DNA of 64,000 nucleotides from Fodinicurvata fenggangensis DSM 21160 (GTDB taxonomy: Bacteria > Pseudomonadota > Alphaproteobacteria > Kiloniellales > DSM-21159). Position numbers and translations under genes: made by a program. Positions 1 to 9,336 of the stretch are shown piece after piece (the stretch's first letter is position 1; the number at the start of each line of letters is the position of its first letter). Location of the stretch: contig NZ_JMLV01000014.1 in assembly GCF_000686045.1 (NCBI RefSeq), positions 29,811 through 93,810 of the forward strand, in the 5' to 3' direction. The notes under the pieces were generated by a model. It did no database searches and was not told where the DNA came from. It worked only from the letters and a program-made list of their open reading frames with translations.

Positions 1-1926
1 GATCCATGGAAAGTCAGGCGCGCGATCAACGGAGAGGGTGATGTGCTTCTCTTCTGCTCGACCCTGCATCATCTTGAGGCAATTCTGGGCGATTTCCGCG
101 AGGCAGATGCAGTCCTCGTTCAATTGCATGTTGCCGCTTTCGATCCGACTGGAATCCAGTACATCATTCACGAGATCGAGAAGGTGCTTGCCACTTCGCA
201 GGATATCTTCGGCATAGCTGCGATAGCGCTGCACGTCACCGTCGAACAGGTCCTGGGAAATGAACTCCGAGAAGCCGATGATGGCATTGAGCGGGGTTCG
301 CAGTTCGTGGCTCATGTTTGCCAGGAAGCGCGTCTTGCTCTGATTGGCTTCCAGGGCTGTGTTGCGCGCATCCACCAGTTCCTGATGGATGCGCGCTTGC
401 TGGGTGATGTCCTGGATCGTTCCGACCCATTTGGCTGCACTGCCGTCTTCGTGCTGTTCCGGCCGCGCTTCAAGCCGGATATGCGGAGGGAAGGAGTTTG
501 CACTGCATTGATCCTTCGGAGAAGGTGTCAATCGGAGAGTCACGCTGATCGGCGAGAGGGTCGTCGAAGCGGAAGCGAAGGCATCCTGCACCTTGTGCCT
601 ATCATCTGGGTGCACGCATTCCAGAAAATCGGCGGGAGTGGCCGTTGTCGTGGAAAGCTGTGGCCCCAGGATGCGGCTTGCTTCATCTGACCAGTGGAGC
701 TGGTTGTCGGAGAGGTTCCATTCCCAATCTCCAAGCCTGGCTATATGCTGGGCCTGTGTCAGCTTCTCCTGGCGCTTCTTGAGTTCCTCCAGGGCCTGTA
801 GCAGGGCGCTGATATCGTTGCATCCGAAGAGGACCGTGCGTTTTCCCTGGTAGGTCAGCCGAACTGTGGAGACGATCGAGTGGGCGTTCGGTGCCCCTCT
901 TCGACGTATCGGGATTTCCATGTCCTTGAAGGTTGCCTGGCTCCAGAGCGGCTCCAGGGCCAGTGAGCTCTCGGAGAGGCCCTCAAAGAATGCCGAGGCA
1001 TGCAGGCCCTTGATCTCTTCGGCCGGCATGCGTGTCATCTCGACGAAAGCGTCGTTCGCGAGAAGCACCCGGCCATCGTCCTCACCGCAGATGGCAATAC
1101 CGAACGGCATGCGCTCGATGATCTCCTCCAACTCGCTTTCGCGTTCAAGCAGTGCGTATTCGGTGTTCCGCAAACGGGTAAGATCACGCACAACGGCGGT
1201 CATCAGGGTCTGATCGCCGTTAGTGGACTTGGCTATGGAAACATCGGCCGGGAATAGACTGTTATCCTTGCGCCGACCAAAGACCTCAGGTCGGCGCCCC
1301 ATGGACTTCGAATGATCGGGCCGGGACATAAATTCACTGATACGGGCTTCATGGGCGGCTTGCACCTCATGGGGGATGAGGGTTTGCAGAGGTTTGCCGA
1401 TGATTTCCTCTGAGGTGTATCCGAACAACCGCTGGGCCTGTTCGTTGAAAAGCAGGATGTTTCGTGACTGATCGATGGTCAGGATGGCATCGCCAGCGGC
1501 ATGCAGGATATCCTTGAACAGACGGTGGCTCGTCTCGGCCCTATCCGCCCTGGCCCGACAAACAAGGGCGGGATAGAGGCGGGAAAGGACCATTTCGGTC
1601 AATTCCTTGTTCTTCGGGCGCCTGCAGGCCAGGAATTGGACCTGCAGAACCGCATTCTCTCCAAGCGGCGTCTTGTCATCGAACCTGAGTGACAAGGGGT
1701 GTATGGACGAAATGTCGTCTTTGCGTGCGCGCTTGCTTGTGTAGCTCGTGCGTTCGCCATCGACTCCGTTTAGTGAGAGTTCGGCCTGTGCATGGTCCGA
1801 CTTCAGGAGCAAACTTCCCATACGCAGGCTGAGTTTGAGTGCTTCCTGACAGTTGGGGGCAGTGACGATCTGTGTGGAAAGAAAAGACGCAAGCCTTCGG
1901 CTTTGTATCCGGATCGAATGATTCAT
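1..1926 (-). CDS. PAS-domain sensor histidine kinase (3' end off the window)
   Basis: The frame is open from an ATG at 1926 to the window edge (642 residues) and the C-terminus lies outside. An in-frame stop just upstream (about 1966-1968) limits the start. After a variable N-terminus there are three PAS-like segments: about 135-250 (LHAAGDAILTIDQSRNILLF), about 262-375, and about 390-510 (ends VGTIQDITQQ). A HisKA domain follows, with the phospho-accepting H540 in NMSHELRTPLNAIIGF. The ATPase domain would start beyond base 1. I see no membrane segment, so it is probably cytosolic. It lies 34 bp downstream of the globin chemoreceptor on the same strand and is probably co-transcribed. An oxygen or redox input is inferred from context. 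A hybrid kinase with a receiver domain cannot be excluded. Confidence 0.88.
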   Translation of the reverse strand, partial: MNHSIRIQSRRLASFLSTQIVTAPNCQEALKLSLRMGSLLLKSDHAQAELSLNGVDGERTSYTSKRARKDDISSIHPLSLRFDDKTPLGENAVLQVQFLACRRPKNKELTEMVLSRLYPALVCRARADRAETSHRLFKDILHAAGDAILTIDQSRNILLFNEQAQRLFGYTSEEIIGKPLQTLIPHEVQAAHEARISEFMSRPDHSKSMGRRPEVFGRRKDNSLFPADVSIAKSTNGDQTLMTAVVRDLTRLRNTEYALLERESELEEIIERMPFGIAICGEDDGRVLLANDAFVEMTRMPAEEIKGLHASAFFEGLSESSLALEPLWSQATFKDMEIPIRRRGAPNAHSIVSTVRLTYQGKRTVLFGCNDISALLQALEELKKRQEKLTQAQHIARLGDWEWNLSDNQLHWSDEASRILGPQLSTTTATPADFLECVHPDDRHKVQDAFASASTTLSPISVTLRLTPSPKDQCSANSFPPHIRLEARPEQHEDGSAAKWVGTIQDITQQARIHQELVDARNTALEANQSKTRFLANMSHELRTPLNAIIGFSEFISQDLFDGDVQRYRSYAEDILRSGKHLLDLVNDVLDSSRIESGNMQLNEDCICLAEIAQNCLKMMQGRAEEKHITLSVDRAPDFPWI

Positions 1927-1960
1927 GGGGTTCTCTAAGCTATCTACTGCCAACAGGCGC

Positions 1961-3307
1961 TCAAGCTACGTCCTGGCGAATACTCTCCAGAAAGGTATCG
2001 AAATGCTGTCGCAGATCTCTGCTGCAAGAGGAAAGGCTGCTTGCGACTTCCTCAAGGCTGACTGAGGTATCCTCCGTCTCAGCCGTCGAACTGGCGACCC
2101 TGGTGATGTTTTCAGTGACCTCGCGGGACCCTTCGGCCGTCTGGTGAACACTGTGGGTGACTTCCTGGGTAGATTGCTTCTGTTCATGAACGGCTCTGGC
2201 AATCTCCGCTGCTGCACTATCCATCTGTTCGATGGTTTCCTTTATCTGATCGATCGAATGGACCGAGCGGGTCATGGCTGATTGTATGTCAGCCACCTGG
2301 GACTCGATGTCCTGGGTGGCGCTAGCGGTCTGTTCTGCAAGTTTCTTGACTTCGCTGGCGACCACGGCAAAGCCCTTGCCAGCCTCTCCGGCCCGTGCGG
2401 CTTCTATAGTTGCATTCAGGGCCAGGAGGTTGGTCTGGCCGGCGATGTCGTTGATCATGGTCACGACTTCGTCGATCCGCTCAGCAGCACTCGCGAGCGC
2501 CTTCATCTCGCTGTCGGTCTTCTGTATTCCAGAAAGGGCATGGCCCGAGACTTCTCTGGCGGTTTCGGATTGACGACCGACTTCGGCGATGCTTTCGAGG
2601 GTTTCATCACTCGCCGCGGCAATGGACTGGACGCTTGTCGAGGATTCTTCGGCGGCCGAGGCAACGGAGGACGCGGCTTCGCGCGCGACCTGGGCCTGTT
2701 TGGCCAAGGCTGTTGTCTGGGTGCTCATTTCTCCGGTGTTGCTGTCAAGCTTGCCGAGGGCCTGGCTGACTTGAGAGTCAAGTTCTGCAATGGCCTCTTC
2801 GAGTGTTTTCTGGCGTGCCATACGGTCTTCAATCAGGGCATCCTGATAGGTGGATACCGCGATTTCCATGTCGATCATCACCGCCGAGATGACGGCATTG
2901 ACGTCCAGATATTTGGGTGTTCCGAAGAAGCCTTGTCTTGTGAGGAGACTTTTGACCAATCGGCGCAGAATGAAGCTGTAACCCCCAATATACCAGCGTG
3001 GCTCGAGTCCAATGCGATTGTGGGTATAGCCAATGATCCGCACGCTCTCCATGTAGTCTTCACTGAATCCAGAAGTGAACAAACGCTTCCAGTGCTGGCT
3101 TTGCGCTCTTTTCAGGCGTTCCTGCTGGTCACCAAGAAGTGAGCGGAGATGGTATTGCTCCATCAGGTGTGCATAGAATTCGTCCAGGATGGCCGGCAGA
3201 ACCTGTTCGATGTGTGGCCAGAGGTTTCTCAGGCGCTCGCAGAGCGCTTGATCGATTTCCATGAATTCAAGCCGTTCATGGCAGGCTGTCTCATTCTGGG
3301 AGGGCAT
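1961..3307 (-). CDS. Globin-coupled methyl-accepting chemotaxis protein (HemAT-like)
   Basis: A soluble chemoreceptor of 448 residues. Residues 10-155 match the globin-coupled sensor fold: [16 protein letters not shown], then the proximal-histidine motif [10 protein letters not shown] with H96, then [10 protein letters not shown]. The C-terminal half is a coiled-coil signalling domain with the conserved tip [20 protein letters not shown]. No transmembrane helix is visible. In this family heme binds O2 and the signal passes to CheA, giving aerotaxis. I chose ATG 3307 because AGGAG sits 8 nt upstream; an in-frame ATG at 3331 would add eight residues without a better ribosome site. It precedes the PAS kinase and is divergent from the FNR-like gene, so the locus looks dedicated to oxygen sensing. 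Confidence 0.9.
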   Translation of the reverse strand: MPSQNETACHERLEFMEIDQALCERLRNLWPHIEQVLPAILDEFYAHLMEQYHLRSLLGDQQERLKRAQSQHWKRLFTSGFSEDYMESVRIIGYTHNRIGLEPRWYIGGYSFILRRLVKSLLTRQGFFGTPKYLDVNAVISAVMIDMEIAVSTYQDALIEDRMARQKTLEEAIAELDSQVSQALGKLDSNTGEMSTQTTALAKQAQVAREAASSVASAAEESSTSVQSIAAASDETLESIAEVGRQSETAREVSGHALSGIQKTDSEMKALASAAERIDEVVTMINDIAGQTNLLALNATIEAARAGEAGKGFAVVASEVKKLAEQTASATQDIESQVADIQSAMTRSVHSIDQIKETIEQMDSAAAEIARAVHEQKQSTQEVTHSVHQTAEGSREVTENITRVASSTAETEDTSVSLEEVASSLSSCSRDLRQHFDTFLESIRQDVA

Positions 3308-3331
3308 CGAGATATCTCCTGTTCTAGCCAT

Positions 3332-3576
3332 TAGGGCGTTATGGAGTCTCTGCGCAGTAATTATTATTACAGACTATTTTTACTGTAACTATAATTAATA
3401 TAAATGAATATAAATTTATAAAATATTAAATTATGCAAGTAGTTTAAATCATTTATTTATAATACTAGTTTATAACATATGTATAGTCTAATAAGAGTTC
3501 TTGGGTATTTTGCACTTTAAGATTAAAGGATAAATTTCGTATAACTGTAAAGTTTATCCTTGGTTGGAGAGTATGA
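3332..3576. promoter_or_regulatory. AT-rich divergent control region with an inverted repeat
   Basis: This 245-bp stretch separates the globin chemoreceptor (leftward) from the FNR-like regulator (rightward). It is mostly A and T, in sharp contrast to its flanks. A perfect 9-bp inverted repeat, AAGGATAAA at 3526-3534 and TTTATCCTT at 3553-3561, with an 18-nt spacer, ends about 15 nt before the regulator start. It could be an operator or a leader hairpin covering the ribosome site. I found no good match to the TTGAT-N4-ATCAA FNR box. Promoter positions are not assigned because the low complexity gives many weak -10 matches. Confidence 0.55.
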
Positions 3577-4323
3577 TTGTCAGAGCCATCACCCAGTGGC
3601 TCGGAGAAAATTGCCCATGAAGAAGAGACTCCCTGCCGGTCCTGCAAGGTCGGCCGGCTGGGCTTCTGCCGTTTCTTCAAGGACGTGCTTCCGGACGCAC
3701 CAGCGCCATTCTACATGGGGCGGCAAAGTTTTCTTCGACGTCGAACCCTTTACACACAGTCGAGTTCTATCAAGCATATCCATGTTGTTCGCGAGGGCTG
3801 GGCCTTTCGCTACATGCTCAGCCAGGATGGACGGCGACAGATTCTTTCCTACCAGCTTCCGGGTGAGATCATTTCGCCCTCATTCCTTTTTTCCTCGCAG
3901 CCACAGTTTGCCGGCCAGAGCCTGACGAAATTGGAGACCTGCGTCTTTGACGTCGAACTCATTCGTCGGGAATGCCAACAGGATCCAAGCTTCCTCGATC
4001 ACGTGATTGCGACCTGCCTCTCGGAAAAGGAAGACTACGAGATGCGGCTCTTCGAGTTGGGGCGGTGCCGGGCAGAGGAGCGTCTTGCGCGCCTTATCCT
4101 TTATCTTGAGAGCAAGCAGGAAAGCATGGACCTGAAGGCCAATGATCGAATCCAGTTCCCCCTGACCCAGCAGGACATAGCGGACACGCTGGGCCTGACC
4201 CAGGTGCATGTCAGTCGCGTCTTGAGAGAGTTCCGGGAAAGGGAATTGATCCTTAGCCGGCAAGGTTTTCTGGAAATCAAAGACGCCAATGCCTTAAGGG
4301 AACTGGCGACCGGGAGCCTCTAG
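3577..4323 (+). CDS. FNR-type Crp/Fnr transcriptional regulator
   Basis: A 248-residue regulator with an N-terminal cysteine cluster, a cyclic-nucleotide-type sensor domain and a C-terminal winged helix-turn-helix (FPLTQQDIADTLGLTQVHVS, about 188-207). Cysteines C20, C23 and C31 plus C122 correspond in spacing to the [4Fe-4S] ligands of E. coli FNR (C20, C23, C29, C122), so an O2-labile cluster is likely. The start is TTG at 3577 with GGAGAG about 7 nt upstream. An ATG at 3573 opens a different 15-codon frame that overlaps the start. It is divergent from the globin chemoreceptor. Orthology to FnrN or FixK is not decided; the name reflects the cysteine pattern. Confidence 0.88.
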   Translation: MSEPSPSGSEKIAHEEETPCRSCKVGRLGFCRFFKDVLPDAPAPFYMGRQSFLRRRTLYTQSSSIKHIHVVREGWAFRYMLSQDGRRQILSYQLPGEIISPSFLFSSQPQFAGQSLTKLETCVFDVELIRRECQQDPSFLDHVIATCLSEKEDYEMRLFELGRCRAEERLARLILYLESKQESMDLKANDRIQFPLTQQDIADTLGLTQVHVSRVLREFRERELILSRQGFLEIKDANALRELATGSL

Positions 4324-4338
4324 GCCCCACTCCCCATC

Positions 4339-4971
4339 TCACTTTCCGTCCAGGAAGCGGTAGGTCTTCGGACTGCCGTTGTCGGTTTCGAAGACCATGG
4401 GCACGCCGGTGGGGATCTCCACACCCGAGATTTCCTCGGGGCTGTGACAATCCAGAGCCACCAGCAGCGCGCGGACGGTGTTGCCGTGCGCGCCCACCAG
4501 GATGTTCTTGCCGGCCTTCAGCTCGGGCAGGATTTCGCGTTCGAAATAGGGCGCGACGCGCTCGACCACATCCTTCAGGCTTTCGCCGCCCGGCGGGCGC
4601 ACGTCATAACTGCGGCGCCAGATGTGAACCTGTTCATCGCCGAATTTCTCGGCCGTCTCAGCCTTGTTGAGCCCGGCCAGGTCGCCATAGTCACGTTCGC
4701 GCAGGTCGTCATGCTTGGTGATCTGCCATTCGCCGTTCTCGCGCAGGTGTTCGTTGTTGCCGCTGGCTTCGAGCGCGATCTCGGCCGTATCGTAGGCCCG
4801 TTTCAGGGTGGAGGCGAAAACCCGATCAAAGCGGATGTCCTTCAGCAGGCGGCCGCCCTTCTCGGCTTCCGCCCGTCCCTTGTCGCTGAGTTCGACATCA
4901 ACGAACCCGGTGAAGCGGTTCTGCGCGTTCCAGTCGCTCTGTCCGTGGCGCAGCAGTACCAGACATCCCAT
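4339..4971 (-). CDS. gpmA: 2,3-bisphosphoglycerate-dependent phosphoglycerate mutase
   Basis: Interconverts 3- and 2-phosphoglycerate in glycolysis and gluconeogenesis. The 210-residue protein starts MGCLVLLRHGQSDWNAQNRF, giving the RHG motif with the catalytic histidine near residue 9, and has the second catalytic histidine in GAHGNTVRALL. The length fits the short alphaproteobacterial GpmA. ATG 4971 is used because it puts the RHG motif at the usual distance and GGAG lies upstream; the frame stays open upstream but that sequence does not look coding. It is the last gene of the leftward housekeeping block and converges on the FNR-like gene with a 15-bp gap. Confidence 0.95.
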   Translation of the reverse strand: MGCLVLLRHGQSDWNAQNRFTGFVDVELSDKGRAEAEKGGRLLKDIRFDRVFASTLKRAYDTAEIALEASGNNEHLRENGEWQITKHDDLRERDYGDLAGLNKAETAEKFGDEQVHIWRRSYDVRPPGGESLKDVVERVAPYFEREILPELKAGKNILVGAHGNTVRALLVALDCHSPEEISGVEIPTGVPMVFETDNGSPKTYRFLDGK

Positions 4972-5087
4972 GACTTGCTTTCTCCGTATTGCCGTTCCGA
5001 TTGCCGGTCCCGGACGGGATCGGCCCTGAGAGGTCCCCTTCATAGCTTTCCTGCCCGGCAAAGGGAAGGGGCCGGCGGATCTTGTCT

Positions 5088-5564
5088 TCAGTCTGCCCTG
5101 TGATAGGGGTGGCCGCTCAGGATGGCGTTGGCGCGGAAGACCTGCTCGGCCAGCAGCCCGCGGACCAGCAGGTGCGGCCAGGTCATGCGCCCGAAGCTGA
5201 GAACCCTGTCCGCGCGTTGGCGCAGTTCGGGCGACAGGCCATCGGCCCCGCCAATCAGAAACACGGTCTCGCGGAGACCTTCCTCGCGCCACTGCCCCAG
5301 AAGACCGGCCAACTGGGCGCTGTCCAGGTTGTCGCCGCGTTCGTCCAGGGCGATGCAGCGCGCGCCCTCGGGCAGTGCGCGGTCCAGCAGCTCGCCCTCG
5401 CGCGCCTTCAGGCGCGCGGGCTCGAGATTACGTTTCTCCTCCACTTCCTGCAGCTTGAGTGGCCCCAGCAGGGTGCCTTTCTTCAGGCGGGCCGCGTAAT
5501 CCTCGTAGAGGGCGCGTTGAGGCCCGGAACGAAAGCGGCCAACGGCAAGAATTGTGATCTGCAT
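5088..5564 (-). CDS. rlmH: 23S rRNA (pseudouridine1915-N3)-methyltransferase
   Basis: RlmH is a SPOUT-family enzyme that methylates pseudouridine 1915 in helix 69 of 23S rRNA. The 158-residue length is typical. It starts MQITILAVGRFRSGPQRAL and carries the SAM-binding knot region FLIGGADGLSPELRQRAD followed by LSFGRMTWPHLLVRGLLAEQ and the conserved C-terminal GHPYHR. It follows rsfS, as in most alphaproteobacteria, with a 154-bp gap. A cytosolic ribosome-maturation role is established for the family. Confidence 0.96.
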   Translation of the reverse strand: MQITILAVGRFRSGPQRALYEDYAARLKKGTLLGPLKLQEVEEKRNLEPARLKAREGELLDRALPEGARCIALDERGDNLDSAQLAGLLGQWREEGLRETVFLIGGADGLSPELRQRADRVLSFGRMTWPHLLVRGLLAEQVFRANAILSGHPYHRAD

Positions 5565-5672
5565 GTCAGGAAGCTTTGTCGTAAAGGGCGGTCGTGGCCC
5601 TTGAAGGGCTCATATCTTCCAGGAGGGCAGCAGGTCACGAGACCCGCGCCCGCAAGCCTTGGCCGGACATTC

Positions 5673-5701
5673 GCCTGTGTGACCGGGGCCTGTGTGACCG
5701 G
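5673..5701. repeat. Two tandem copies of a 14-bp unit
   Basis: GCCTGTGTGACCGG occurs at 5673-5686 and again at 5688-5701, a period of 15 bp, between rsfS and rlmH just beyond the rsfS stop. It is too short and unstructured to be assigned a role. Replication slippage is the simplest explanation. Confidence 0.6.
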
Positions 5702-5718
5702 CTTGGTGTTAGCCGGCC

Positions 5719-6126
5719 TCAGGCGTCGGCTTCGTGCGTCTCATCGGACAGCGATCCACCCCACATCTTCTCGAGATTGTAGAATTCGCGAATCTCGGGA
5801 CGGAAAAGGTGAATCACGATGTCTCCGGCATCGATCAGCACCCAGTCGCAGTGGGACAGGCCTTCGACGGCCAGGTCCTTCAGACCGGTCGCTTTCAGTC
5901 GTTCGCGCAGGTGCTCGGCAATGGCGCCGACCTGACGGGCCGAACGGCCGCTGGCGATCACCATGTAGTCGGCGAACGAGCTTTTTCCGGAAAGATCGAT
6001 GATCACGGGCTCCACGGCCTGATCCTCATCCAGGGAGGCCTGGACCAGTTGAATCAGGCTGTCGGAATCGGTGCCGGGCACGGCCTTCAGGTTGCCGGGC
6101 ATCTCTTCGACGCTGTTTTGCGTCAT
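5719..6126 (-). CDS. rsfS: Ribosome silencing factor RsfS
   Basis: RsfS (Iojap/RsfA) binds uL14 on the large subunit and blocks subunit joining in starvation. The RsfS core is clear: VIIDLSGKSSFADYMVIASG, then SARQVGAIAEHLRERLK, GLSHCDWVLIDAGDIVIHLF and FYNLEKMW. I use ATG 6126 (135 residues), 22 bp after the nadD stop; in-frame starts inside nadD (for example MRALAQ, near 6177) would lengthen the N-terminus. No strong Shine-Dalgarno precedes 6126, so the start is uncertain. It sits between nadD and rlmH as is usual. Confidence 0.93.
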   Translation of the reverse strand: MTQNSVEEMPGNLKAVPGTDSDSLIQLVQASLDEDQAVEPVIIDLSGKSSFADYMVIASGRSARQVGAIAEHLRERLKATGLKDLAVEGLSHCDWVLIDAGDIVIHLFRPEIREFYNLEKMWGGSLSDETHEADA

Positions 6127-6148
6127 GGCTTTGTCGAGTATGACAGTC

Positions 6149-6889
6149 TTACTCCTTGTCTGGGCGAGGGCTCGCATGGGCGAACGCTTCGCCGTGGTTG
6201 GTTGTTCTCGTGCCGTCAACCAGATGGCCGCGGCCTTCTCTCAGTGCCGTAGCCGAAAGGGGATTGAGCCGTATGTGCAGAAACGTCCATGCCGGCGCAG
6301 ATCGCCCTGGAAGCGTGGCGGCCCGTCTTTCCGCAACTCGGGCACTCGCGAACCGCTGCGCTGCCTTGGCATACAACACAGATAAAGAATAGGATGGACG
6401 ATCAAGGACCGCAACGGGGAGCGTGTTAAAGATTTCTGTCCAGCGCCCCCAGCGATGGACCTGGGCCAGGTTGTCCGCCCCCATCAGCCAGACGAAATCG
6501 ATCCCGGGAAAGCAGCAGCGCAGCGCCTTCAGGGTGTCCGCCGTCACGCGTGTGCCCAACGCGGTTTCCAGGGTCGTGACCCGCAGACGCGGGTGCTGCG
6601 CGATTTGTCGCGCCGAGGCCAGGCGCGCCTCCAGACCGGCCATCCCGGCTGCTTCCTTGAGGGGGTTCTGCGGGCTGACCAGCAGCCAGACCTCGTCCAG
6701 CTTCAGGCGCTTGCACGCTTCCAGCGCAATATGCCGGTGTCCCTGGTGGGCCGGATTGAAGGATCCGCCCAACAGGCCGATCCGGCGGCCAGGCTTTGGC
6801 AGGGGGCCGCCCAGGGCCTGTCCGAGCATGGCCGGCGTGGGGCAGCGGACAGGTTTCGGACGGGTTCGCGACATGGATCGGGACGGCAC
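6149..6889 (-). CDS. nadD: Nicotinate-nucleotide adenylyltransferase
   Basis: Forms nicotinate adenine dinucleotide from nicotinate mononucleotide and ATP in NAD synthesis. The nucleotidyltransferase motif GLLGGSFNPAHQGHRHIA is near residues 38-55 and the second motif appears as LNPLSATALREGRG near the end; family members usually have S-S/T-x-I-R there. FVWLMGADNLAQVHRW is also characteristic. The frame starts at GTG 6889; ATG 6874 is equally possible. The roughly 35-residue basic N-terminal extension before the fold is common in alphaproteobacterial NadD. It lies 15 bp after proA. Confidence 0.94.
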   Translation of the reverse strand: MPSRSMSRTRPKPVRCPTPAMLGQALGGPLPKPGRRIGLLGGSFNPAHQGHRHIALEACKRLKLDEVWLLVSPQNPLKEAAGMAGLEARLASARQIAQHPRLRVTTLETALGTRVTADTLKALRCCFPGIDFVWLMGADNLAQVHRWGRWTEIFNTLPVAVLDRPSYSLSVLYAKAAQRFASARVAERRAATLPGRSAPAWTFLHIRLNPLSATALREGRGHLVDGTRTTNHGEAFAHASPRPDKE

Positions 6890-6904
6890 TCTTCGAAAAG
6901 GAAT

Positions 6905-8194
6905 TCAGGGGCGGATGGCGCCGTTGCTGCGGACCAGGTACTTGTAGCTGGTCAGCTGGTCTGCCCCCACGGGGCCGCGGGCATGCAGCTTGCCGGTGGC
7001 AATGCCAATCTCGGCCCCCATTCCGAACTCCCCGCCGTCGGCAAACTGGGTCGAGGTGTTCTGCATGACGATGGCGGCGTCCACCCGGGCCAGGAAGCTG
7101 TCTGCGGCCTGGGCGTCCTCGGTGACGATGCACTCCGTGTGCCCCGAGCCATGGCGTGCGATGTGCGCAAGCGCCTGTTCCAGCCCCTCGACCAGCCGGA
7201 CCGACAGGATGGCATCGAGATACTCGGTATCCCAGTCGGTGTCCGTTGCCGGCGCAACGGAGGAGTCCAGGCGGCGCACGGCATCATCGCCGCGCAGCTC
7301 GCAGCCGCTGTCCCGCAGGGCCTTCAGGATCGGTGGCAGAAGCTCTTCGGCAACCGCACGATCAACCAGCAGGGTTTCCGCAGCACCGCAGACGCCGGTG
7401 CGCCGCATCTTGGCGTTCATGACCACGTGAAGCGCCTTCTCGGGGTCGGCGGCCTGGTGCAGGTAGCAGTGGTTGACGCCTTCCAGGTGGGCCAGGACAG
7501 GTATCCGGCTTTCCTCGCTGACACGTTCGATCAGGCTGCGGCCCCCGCGGGGTACGATCAGGTCGATGCAGCTGTTGAGGCGCAGCAGGTGCCCCACAGC
7601 CGCCCGGTCGGAGGTGGGAGGGCGCTGCAGGGCTGACTCGGGCAGGTCGGCCGCCAGCAGGCCTTCACGCAGGCAGTCCAGGATGACCCCCGAGGTGTGA
7701 TGGGACTCCGAGCCCCCGCGCAGGATCGCGGCATTGCCGGATTTCAGGCAGAGCCCACCTGCATCCGCGGTCACGTTGGGCCGGCTTTCGTAGATGATCC
7801 CGATCACACCCAGCGGTACCGACCGCCGCTCGATCTCCAGGCCGCTTGGCTGCTCCCAGGCGGCCAGCGTGCGTCCGAGGGGGTCGGGCAGGGCCGCGAT
7901 ATCCTCGAGTCCCTTGGCCATGGCCTCGATACGCCCCTCGTCCAGCGCCAGGCGATCCAGGAAGGCGCCGGTGGTCCCGCGATTGCGGGCCTGGTCCAGG
8001 TCCTGGCTGTTGGCCGACAGAATGGCGGCTGTGCCGGCGCGCAAGGCAGCGGCGGCTTCACGCAGGGCCCTGTTGCGCTGCTCCGTGCTGCTGATGGCCA
8101 GTTCCTGGGCGGCCGTGCGTGCCTGGCGGCCCAGTTCCGCGATCTGCTCTTCCAGGCCCGGTTCAATCCGGCTTTCAACTGTCTCTGCGGTCAT
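6905..8194 (-). CDS. proA: Gamma-glutamyl phosphate reductase
   Basis: Reduces gamma-glutamyl phosphate to glutamate-5-semialdehyde with NADPH, the second step of proline synthesis. The 429-residue length is normal for ProA. Visible family motifs include PLGVIGIIYESRPNVTADAG, CLKSGNAAILRGGSE, the region around the catalytic cysteine RRTGVCGAAETLLVD, and HGSGHTECIVTED. It overlaps proB by 4 bp (ATGA at 8191-8194), indicating translational coupling with the enzyme that makes its unstable substrate. Confidence 0.97.
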   Translation of the reverse strand: MTAETVESRIEPGLEEQIAELGRQARTAAQELAISSTEQRNRALREAAAALRAGTAAILSANSQDLDQARNRGTTGAFLDRLALDEGRIEAMAKGLEDIAALPDPLGRTLAAWEQPSGLEIERRSVPLGVIGIIYESRPNVTADAGGLCLKSGNAAILRGGSESHHTSGVILDCLREGLLAADLPESALQRPPTSDRAAVGHLLRLNSCIDLIVPRGGRSLIERVSEESRIPVLAHLEGVNHCYLHQAADPEKALHVVMNAKMRRTGVCGAAETLLVDRAVAEELLPPILKALRDSGCELRGDDAVRRLDSSVAPATDTDWDTEYLDAILSVRLVEGLEQALAHIARHGSGHTECIVTEDAQAADSFLARVDAAIVMQNTSTQFADGGEFGMGAEIGIATGKLHARGPVGADQLTSYKYLVRSNGAIRP

Positions 8195-9336
8195 CCGGCA
8201 GCTCCCTTTTCCAGGGTTGTAAGCACCAGGTCGTCACGGTGAATCATTTCCTCGCGCCCACGGTAGCCAAGGATGGTTTCGATGTCCCGACTCTTGTGAC
8301 CCAGGATGCGCCGGGCGTCCTCCGCACCATAGGCCGAGAGCCCGCGGGCGATTTCTTCGCCTGCCAAGTCGCGTACCAGCACCGCGTCACCGCGCTCGAA
8401 GTCTCCCGTGATTGCAGTGATGCCGGCGGGCAGCAGCGAACGCCCGTTCAGCAGGGCCTGGCGGGCGCCTGCATCGATATGAATGCTGCCGCTGGGCTTC
8501 AGGGCGCCGGCAATCCACTGCTTGCGTGCGGCCAGCGGCTCGGTGTCGGAGAGGAACCAGCTGCACCGCGCGCCCTCGGCCAGCCGGCGCAGGGGCGCTT
8601 CGGCGCGTCCATCCGCAATGGCCATGTGACAGCCGGCGCCGACGGCAATCCGGGCCGCGGCAAGCTTGGTCACCATGCCGCCCGAGGAATGGCCGGGCGG
8701 TGCCTGGCCGGCCATGGCCTCTATCTCGGCGGACAGGCGCGGGATCTGTGGGATATGCTTGGCCTTCGGATCGCTGCGGGGGTCGCTGGTGTATAGGCCG
8801 TCGATGTCCGAGAGCAGGATGAGGGCCTCGGCATTGATCATGGCCGCGACCCGGGCCGCGAGGCGGTCGTTGTCGCCGAAGCGGATCTCGCTGGTGGCGA
8901 TGGTGTCGTTCTCGTTGATGACCGGCAGGCTGCGGTGGCGCAGCAGCGTGTTGAGGGTGTTGCGTGCGTTCAGGTGCCGGCGGCGCTCCTCGGTGTCACC
9001 CAGGGTCAGCAGGATCTGGGAGACCGTGATGTCGTGGGCGGCCAGGCCTTCCTGGTAGGCATGGGCCAGTCGCAACTGCCCCGTGGCCGCGGCTGCCTGT
9101 TTCTCCTCCAGCTTCAGGCGTCCGTTGCCCAGGCCCAGGTAGTGCCGACCCACGGCAATGGCGCCGGAGGAGACCACGATCACCTCGCGTCCCTGGCCAT
9201 GCAGGTTTGCCAGGTCCTGGGCCAGGCTCTGCAGCCACCCATGACGGATGCTGCCGTCGCTTTCCTCGACCAGCAGGGCCGAGCCGATCTTGACGACAAT
9301 GCGCCGTGCGCTGTCCAGGGGCGAGGTCTCAGTCAT
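8191..9336 (-). CDS. proB: Glutamate 5-kinase with C-terminal PUA domain
   Basis: Phosphorylates glutamate in the first step of proline synthesis and is normally feedback-inhibited by proline. The 381 residues comprise an amino-acid kinase domain ([14 protein letters not shown] near residue 12, [44 protein letters not shown]) and a PUA domain from about residue 280 ([20 protein letters not shown], then [14 protein letters not shown]). It overlaps obg by 8 bp upstream and proA by 4 bp downstream, so all three are coupled. Confidence 0.97.
   Translation of the reverse strand: MTETSPLDSARRIVVKIGSALLVEESDGSIRHGWLQSLAQDLANLHGQGREVIVVSSGAIAVGRHYLGLGNGRLKLEEKQAAAATGQLRLAHAYQEGLAAHDITVSQILLTLGDTEERRRHLNARNTLNTLLRHRSLPVINENDTIATSEIRFGDNDRLAARVAAMINAEALILLSDIDGLYTSDPRSDPKAKHIPQIPRLSAEIEAMAGQAPPGHSSGGMVTKLAAARIAVGAGCHMAIADGRAEAPLRRLAEGARCSWFLSDTEPLAARKQWIAGALKPSGSIHIDAGARQALLNGRSLLPAGITAITGDFERGDAVLVRDLAGEEIARGLSAYGAEDARRILGHKSRDIETILGYRGREEMIHRDDLVLTTLEKGAAG

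Noticed and set aside
2282..3142. 286-codon rightward open frame
   Set aside because: Antisense to the globin chemoreceptor; its composition is the mirror of a coiled-coil gene and it shows no family.
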